In this document: positions 59,306-64,000 of the stretch, one piece after another
Layout of the letters: each line of letters opens with the position of its first letter
How positions within the stretch are numbered: the stretch's first letter is position 1
Origin: Phytophthora sp. 'mugwort'
Taxonomy: Eukaryota > Oomycota > Peronosporomycetes > Peronosporales > Peronosporaceae
Assembly: GCA_033558025.1 (NCBI GenBank)
Contig: JAUCEF010000009.1
Span: 2,232,001 to 2,296,000 of the forward strand
Length of the DNA stretch: 64,000 nt
Direction of reading: 5' to 3'
Translations under genes and position numbers: made by a program
Notes under the pieces: generated by a model
Database searches by the model: none
What the model saw: the letters and a program-made list of their open reading frames with translations, nothing else
What the model was told of the DNA's origin: nothing

Positions 59306-59713
59306 ATGGCGCTCCAGATGGGCAAGGGAACGCTGCAGCACCTGGCGGCGGAGCGCAACGTCCGTTTGATTCTCTTCCACCTCGCACCGGAGACGGCGAA
59401 GAGGGCGTTCCAGCGAGAACCGGGCGTGGAGAATGTAGGCTGCGTTGTCATCAGTATCATAACATTTCTTCCCTTTATGACGACCATTTGACACATTTCT
59501 TTTTCTGTTTCGGCACTGTGCAGGCAGTTCGCGCGCTCAAAACGTAAGTGGTCGAGATTACGCTAGGCTGAAGAGGTTGAAGGGCTAAGCCGCATGTTAA
59601 ATTGATGTAGGCACGGCTACCGACTGGGGTTCATAGGGGACACGGCTGCGGGGGACTCAAGCCTGCTGAGCGCATTCCACGTCGTTCATGGCTGCAAAAA
59701 GGTGCCGTGGTAG
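59306..59713 (+). CDS. Small three-exon gene of unknown function
   Basis: Exons 59306-59434, 59524-59543 and 59611-59713 join into an 83-residue protein. Introns of 89 and 67 bp have GTAGGC and GTAAGT donors and CAG/TAG acceptors. The product begins MALQMGKGTLQHLAAERN, runs through LILFHLAPETAKRAF and ends SAFHVVHGCKKVPW. I do not recognise the family. It has no signal peptide or membrane segment. It is followed within 91 bp by the HIT hydrolase gene, and an alternative splice from near its end could make it the first part of that gene. The gene model is supported by consistent splice signals only. Confidence 0.4.
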
Positions 59714-59803
59714 GGAAGCCGTTGCTGGTATGTTGGCTGCTGCCCCGCGTGCTTATGATGCATATCATGGCAGAACGGTGCATCGGTGTATGAGAGAGCT
59801 TCA

Positions 59804-60800
59804 ATGGAGCTGAAGGTGTCGCTAGACAGGACGCTGCTTGTGACGGAACCGACGCTAGCGGACGGTTCGGACAACTGCGCGATTTCAGTGGCGCTACCAT
59901 CGCAATCAAGGGGAGCCCAATCGCAACCACTTCTCGCACAATTTGTGAAAGGTGAGGTGACTACTGCTTTGTATTCTGTGCGATGCGCTTGCTATCTAAC
60001 TCGACCGGTACTTCGTTCATAAGACTTGCTGAACTTCGACCAGTGCCTCGACCCTGCTGGCCGGTGCTTTGGCCCTTTCCGCGTGCTCTTCTCGCAGGTG
60101 TTCTATGAGTCTGCGTTATCATTTGCACTTGTGAACCTCAAGCCAATTGTGCCAGGTTTGTCTTCATTCCTAGCGAACAGCACGGAACGGCTACTAAACG
60201 AATTCGTCGTGTCAAACGCTGGAGGTCACGTGCTGGTTGTGCCGAAGCGAACAGTGGCTCGGTTTGAGATGCTGGACGCGGACGAAGTGAGCGACCTGTG
60301 GACCACCGCTCAAGTATGTCCGACTCATATTGGTAAGTAAAGCAAACGGCAAGAGCTAACCGTCGTTATCGCTTTCTGTAGCTGGTGGGCAAGCAAATCG
60401 AACGACATTACGGCGCGTCATCTCTCACATTTGCAATTCAGGTACAGTACACTATCGCTCCTTCCGTCCCACTCGTTCCCGGCATTAATGTCTCGACTGC
60501 AATCCTCACCAGGACGGTAAGGAAGCAGGCCAGACGGTGAATCACGTGCATATTCACGTCATCCCGCGCGTCACCCGGGACTTCGACCGCAACGACGACA
60601 TCTACACGGAGGTATCGGCTCGTCATTTCCTATTCTGTATTTCCATGCACACACACCAGTTTAAGTGTCTAACCTTTGTCCTTTGCGCGCAGATTGAAAA
60701 GAACGAGCGAGCTCTTCACGTCGACAACGAGACGCGAACGGCTCGCTCCGAAGCGGTCATGGCCGCGGAAGCTGCGCAGCTCCGCCCACTCTTGTCTTAA
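59804..60800 (+). CDS. FHIT-like HIT-family dinucleoside polyphosphate hydrolase
   Basis: Six exons (59804-59951, 60024-60155, 60225-60313, 60382-60441, 60513-60611, 60693-60800) encode 211 residues; introns are 68-81 bp, with CTAAC branch points visible in at least introns 1 and 3. The core matches Fhit-type Ap3A hydrolases: [20 protein letters not shown], then [20 protein letters not shown], with the histidine triad at His 154, 156 and 158. The C-terminus ends with [13 protein letters not shown], as in the family. The enzyme splits Ap3A into AMP and ADP. About 65 residues precede the usual FHIT start; they depend on exon 1 and a 72 bp intron that keeps frame, so the N-terminus is the weak point of the model. 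Confidence 0.82.
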
Positions 60801-60980
60801 GTAGCATCAATCGCGCCGTTAACTTAACGGCGTTATACTGTAGATACCGGTAGCAGCTTCAACACACGTCACTGTAGTTTGACCAATCACAGCCATCCTC
60901 ATAAATTAGCCTTACCTTTGTCCATCACCCCAGGGGAAACCCCAGATTCACTCTCAGATCCGCGTTAAGGCGCACTCGTC
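60801..60980. promoter_or_regulatory. Intergenic region upstream of the helicase gene
   Basis: This 180 bp tandem gap holds the HIT gene 3' end and the helicase promoter. A GACCAATCAC CCAAT-type box lies at 60880-60889. Nothing else is defined. Confidence 0.4.
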
Positions 60981-63900
60981 ATGACCATCGCGGCGTCCGT
61001 CGCCCCCGACGCTGGGGCGTGGCGGCTCACCTGCAAGAACTGCGACGCCCTCGTGGCGCGCCATTCGCACGTCTCCTTCATCCTGGAGAACGCGACGGCG
61101 GTGCATCTCACGCTAGATAAGAGCCTGCTGCACGACGAGCAGCTCCAAGCTCAACCCCATGACGCAAGCGAGAGCTGGCGCGTCTACAGCCGTGCGGGCG
61201 TCCTCCCGGCGCTCCATTTCACCAAGATCCGCACTACCAACGCGTACAAGCGGGATCGACTCCCTTTTGAGCTATGCTGCATCAACTGCGACGCGAAAGT
61301 GGCGTCCGAGGGACTCCTAGACGAGCTACCGGATGAGCCGCTGCTGCTGCTGGACTCCAGGGCCTGTGCCTGTGTGCTGGACAGGCAGAGTCCGTATGGA
61401 ATGGCGGGGGGCTTCAAGGCCAGGAAGTGGGGGGTCATTCTGAGGCAGTTGCAGGAGTTGAAGTTGCCTCTAAAGATCCAGAGGGCTCAAGATTTGATTT
61501 ACACAGAGAGCGTGGGAAACGTGCAGGTGAAGGAGGAGCTGCGCGTGGTGCACCCAACGGAGGCTACCATTCGTAGCCACTTTAGTCCAAAGGCAAAGAT
61601 GTCAAAGCTGCGACGGTACCAAGTAGAGCTGACGCTCTCGGCTTTGCTGGAGAACACGATTGTGTACTTGCCTACCGGTTGCGGGAAGACTTTGGTGGCG
61701 ATTAAAGTATTGGAGGAGATGAAGTATCTCAATCCGGACAAGTTGGTGGTGTTCTTTGTGCCGACAGGCCCGTTGGTGTCGCAACAAGCTGCCTATATTC
61801 GACGAGAATCGGATTTTAAAGTAGCCATATTTTCAGGGCAACATGGACGCTCGACGGCGGCGAATAGTGACCCTATTACAGTTGATGGAGACTTCAATGC
61901 CATCGTGGTGACGCCGCAGTACTTCTTGAATTTGCTATTTAGAAGCAACACGAAGATCACGGATTATAGCGTGATGGTATTTGACGAAGCTCACCATGCG
62001 ACTGGGAAACATCCCTACTGCGAGCTTTTGAAAGAGCTGGCAACGGTTGATCTGCAAACACGGCCGCACATTCTTGCATTGACTGCCTCGCCATTTGGCG
62101 AAGCCGTACGTGAAACGGCAGGTCAGACTGCGTTAAACAAGCTCGCAAAATCATTTAACGCCGTCGTAAACGCCCCTACCATCGCTGCTGAAGACTTGGA
62201 GGCGAGTTTCATTCCAAAGGAAGCACAATGGGTCACTGTGGCAGAAGATGACTCGGAACGAAAGCTTCGCGAGGGAATCAAGCGGTATATCGAGTCGTTC
62301 TATGCACAGTTGACACGACTGATGAATGGGCAAGCGATGCCTTTCGAGACGAATTATGACACCAACGATATGGAGCTGTCCCAGTTTCTTGCAAAGCTGC
62401 GACTCTTACGGTCGCATGCGGAGAGAATGGCAAGAGGAAGCAATGCGGACGTTGAGATGACGGGCGTTGAAAAGAGTAAACGCTCATCGTCCGAGCTGGA
62501 ACTGATTCTTGCGCATTTGCAAAAAGTGGCCTCAAGCTTTTACAGCTTAAGTATCCATGGTGCTGGAACCGTTGCGGAATCTCTACGCCGAATTTTCAGC
62601 GAATTGGAACGAGCAGATTCCAAGAAGGGAAAACGCACATTTGCGCTTGTTGAACAAGCGTTTCACGCCATCATGAGCCCGGCACTGATAAATTTCCCTC
62701 TCGAGACATTCTCTGGGGCCGACATTTCAAATCGCGTGCATCTTGTAGCAGAATGCATTCGGAAGGCTAACTTTGACCACAACTCCCGTGCGATCGTGTT
62801 TGTTCGGCGTCGTAAAACTGCGATTCTGCTGGCAAAAGCGATGGAAGCGTTGGATGTGCTTCGTGAACTCAACCCCACACGTTTTGTTGGACACAATTCT
62901 TATGAAGGCATGTCATGGGAAGAAGAGCAGCGACCGACATTGGACCGTTTTCGTCAGGGACGCATCCGTCTTTTAGTGGCTACTAATGTGCTCGAAGAAG
63001 GTCTGGATGTGCCTGAATGCTCACTGGTAATTCAGTTCGATGGAGTTGTGGGAGTAACGAGTCTCATTCAAAGTCGAGGCCGAGCTCGTCACAGAGACAG
63101 CACTTTTATCATTTTCTGCTCTGCGGTGGGGAAGGAGCGCAATCAACGCCTCGTGGAGAATGAAAAACGGCTAGTCTTGATGGCAAACATGACTGCCGCA
63201 AGGTTAGAGTCCAAAACGACGGTGAAGGCGTTAATGGACAATTACCCGGAAGAAGTGGCAGCTGGTGTTTCAATCCATGAAAAAATGCCGGCATTGGCAG
63301 CGCGGGCAACATTTGACGCGATCGCTGATAAAGTGTACAACATCGTTCTGGGTGGTGCGTTTATCGGTGCTGACAAACAACTGCAAGCGGCTATCCTAGA
63401 AAGGGTCAGCGAGTTCGCCTCAGTCAGAATAGCAGACGAGCGCATTGGACTATGCACTGTTGCAGCGTCTCCTGACCAAAACATCTATCAGTCATACAAC
63501 TCGCTGTGCTCAGATATCGAGTTCTTTATTCAACAGCAATCCTTCTGGTTGCGCTTCGAAAGCGATGATATGGAGAGTGCAGCGAGTGGGATAGAAGCCG
63601 AGAATGTTTATGGTGTTGGCCTCCGGCGTGGATTAATGACCCCTGATGGTGCATTTATGGAACTCGAGAGTTTTGGTAATGTAGGCGACTTGGAGATGGC
63701 AGCAGATGCCTTGATCGCACGTTTTGAATACCGACGTGTGGATTTCGATTTGCGAGCGCTCTATGAGCCTCAAGTGTGGTTTGATTTGACTTCTTCAGCT
63801 CAAAGCGGTGCGATGGTGTACCTCTCATTTCAGCTGCCTCCGTCGTGCTATGTAGAGGATGAGCGAGAATGCAAGGGATGCCAGTCACAAGCGCTCATTT

Positions 63901-64000
63901 ACTGCTTTGTGTTGCATCACTCTGACGATCTAATGAAGCAGCTATGGAATCTTCGCGTGTTTTTCTCCAAGCTTGGAGTTGAAGTCCGTGAAACGAAGAT
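60981..64000 (+). CDS. RIG-I/Dicer-type helicase, probable N-terminal half of an RNA-dependent RNA polymerase (cut by window edge)
   Basis: The frame is open from the ATG at 60981 to the right edge, 1,006 codons without intron. Residues 10-150 form a domain with two CxxC pairs (Cys 18/21 and 100/103), resembling the zinc-binding C-terminal domain of RIG-I-like receptors but placed first. A superfamily 2 helicase follows: motif I LPTGCGKTLVA from 230, motif II DEAH at 335-338, motif III LTASPF near 367, a helical insert (about 410-570) as in Dicer and RIG-I, then LLVATNVLEEGLDVPE and motif VI QSRGRARH at 697-704. About 250 residues of unassigned sequence run to the edge. Oomycete and amoebozoan RDR enzymes carry such a helicase before the polymerase domain, so an RDR is likely, but the polymerase part is outside. 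A Dicer or stand-alone RLR-like helicase is possible. Confidence 0.85.
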   Translation, partial: MTIAASVAPDAGAWRLTCKNCDALVARHSHVSFILENATAVHLTLDKSLLHDEQLQAQPHDASESWRVYSRAGVLPALHFTKIRTTNAYKRDRLPFELCCINCDAKVASEGLLDELPDEPLLLLDSRACACVLDRQSPYGMAGGFKARKWGVILRQLQELKLPLKIQRAQDLIYTESVGNVQVKEELRVVHPTEATIRSHFSPKAKMSKLRRYQVELTLSALLENTIVYLPTGCGKTLVAIKVLEEMKYLNPDKLVVFFVPTGPLVSQQAAYIRRESDFKVAIFSGQHGRSTAANSDPITVDGDFNAIVVTPQYFLNLLFRSNTKITDYSVMVFDEAHHATGKHPYCELLKELATVDLQTRPHILALTASPFGEAVRETAGQTALNKLAKSFNAVVNAPTIAAEDLEASFIPKEAQWVTVAEDDSERKLREGIKRYIESFYAQLTRLMNGQAMPFETNYDTNDMELSQFLAKLRLLRSHAERMARGSNADVEMTGVEKSKRSSSELELILAHLQKVASSFYSLSIHGAGTVAESLRRIFSELERADSKKGKRTFALVEQAFHAIMSPALINFPLETFSGADISNRVHLVAECIRKANFDHNSRAIVFVRRRKTAILLAKAMEALDVLRELNPTRFVGHNSYEGMSWEEEQRPTLDRFRQGRIRLLVATNVLEEGLDVPECSLVIQFDGVVGVTSLIQSRGRARHRDSTFIIFCSAVGKERNQRLVENEKRLVLMANMTAARLESKTTVKALMDNYPEEVAAGVSIHEKMPALAARATFDAIADKVYNIVLGGAFIGADKQLQAAILERVSEFASVRIADERIGLCTVAASPDQNIYQSYNSLCSDIEFFIQQQSFWLRFESDDMESAASGIEAENVYGVGLRRGLMTPDGAFMELESFGNVGDLEMAADALIARFEYRRVDFDLRALYEPQVWFDLTSSAQSGAMVYLSFQLPPSCYVEDERECKGCQSQALIYCFVLHHSDDLMKQLWNLRVFFSKLGVEVRETK

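Overview
The window looks like nuclear DNA of an oomycete, most probably a Phytophthora-like peronosporalean (inference). The evidence is 60-90 bp introns with GTACGT/GTAAGT donors and CTAAC branch points, GC-rich intron-poor genes packed a few hundred bases apart, and an interspersed graveyard of hAT, pogo/Tigger-like, MULE, Tc1-like, Harbinger-like and Ty3/gypsy relics. I see no rRNA, confident tRNA, CRISPR or prokaryotic operon signal.

Layout: (1) 1-9.1 kb is a gene island on the minus strand: a PH-domain protein cut by the left edge, an Mnn1-type mannosyltransferase and a full-size ABCA transporter. (2) 9.1-29.4 kb is a transposon graveyard of at least ten decayed transposase genes from five superfamilies, with no convincing host gene. 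(3) 29.8-38.1 kb holds two divergent host genes sharing a 269 bp promoter: a 2,062-residue secreted repeat protein with an EGF-like tail (minus) and a six-exon AGC kinase (plus). (4) 38.4-43.6 kb is a second repeat block: a hAT pseudogene apparently carrying a Ty3/gypsy fragment and broken by a 1.65 kb GATC-dense insert with LTR-like ends. A 0.5 kb stray copy of the secreted-protein gene follows. (5) 43.8-56.7 kb is a giant palindrome: two 6.3 kb arms around a 286 bp spacer, each with a complete glutamine-dependent carbamoyl-phosphate synthetase gene, head to head. (6) 56.7-64 kb is a compact host gene cluster: a MIC60/mitofilin-like gene (minus), a small three-exon gene, a five-intron FHIT-like HIT hydrolase, and the start of a RIG-I/Dicer-like helicase that runs off the right edge and may be the N-terminal half of an oomycete RNA-dependent RNA polymerase.

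The host genes are unrelated housekeeping or surface functions: glycosylation, lipid transport, signalling, pyrimidine/arginine precursor synthesis, mitochondrial cristae, dinucleotide hydrolysis and RNA silencing. They do not form a pathway. The most notable signals are the near-perfect CPSase palindrome with a sharp edge at the stop codons, the GATC-dense insert, the helicase with an RLR-like zinc module at its N-terminus, and the repeat-built secreted protein with a fragment scattered 11 kb away.
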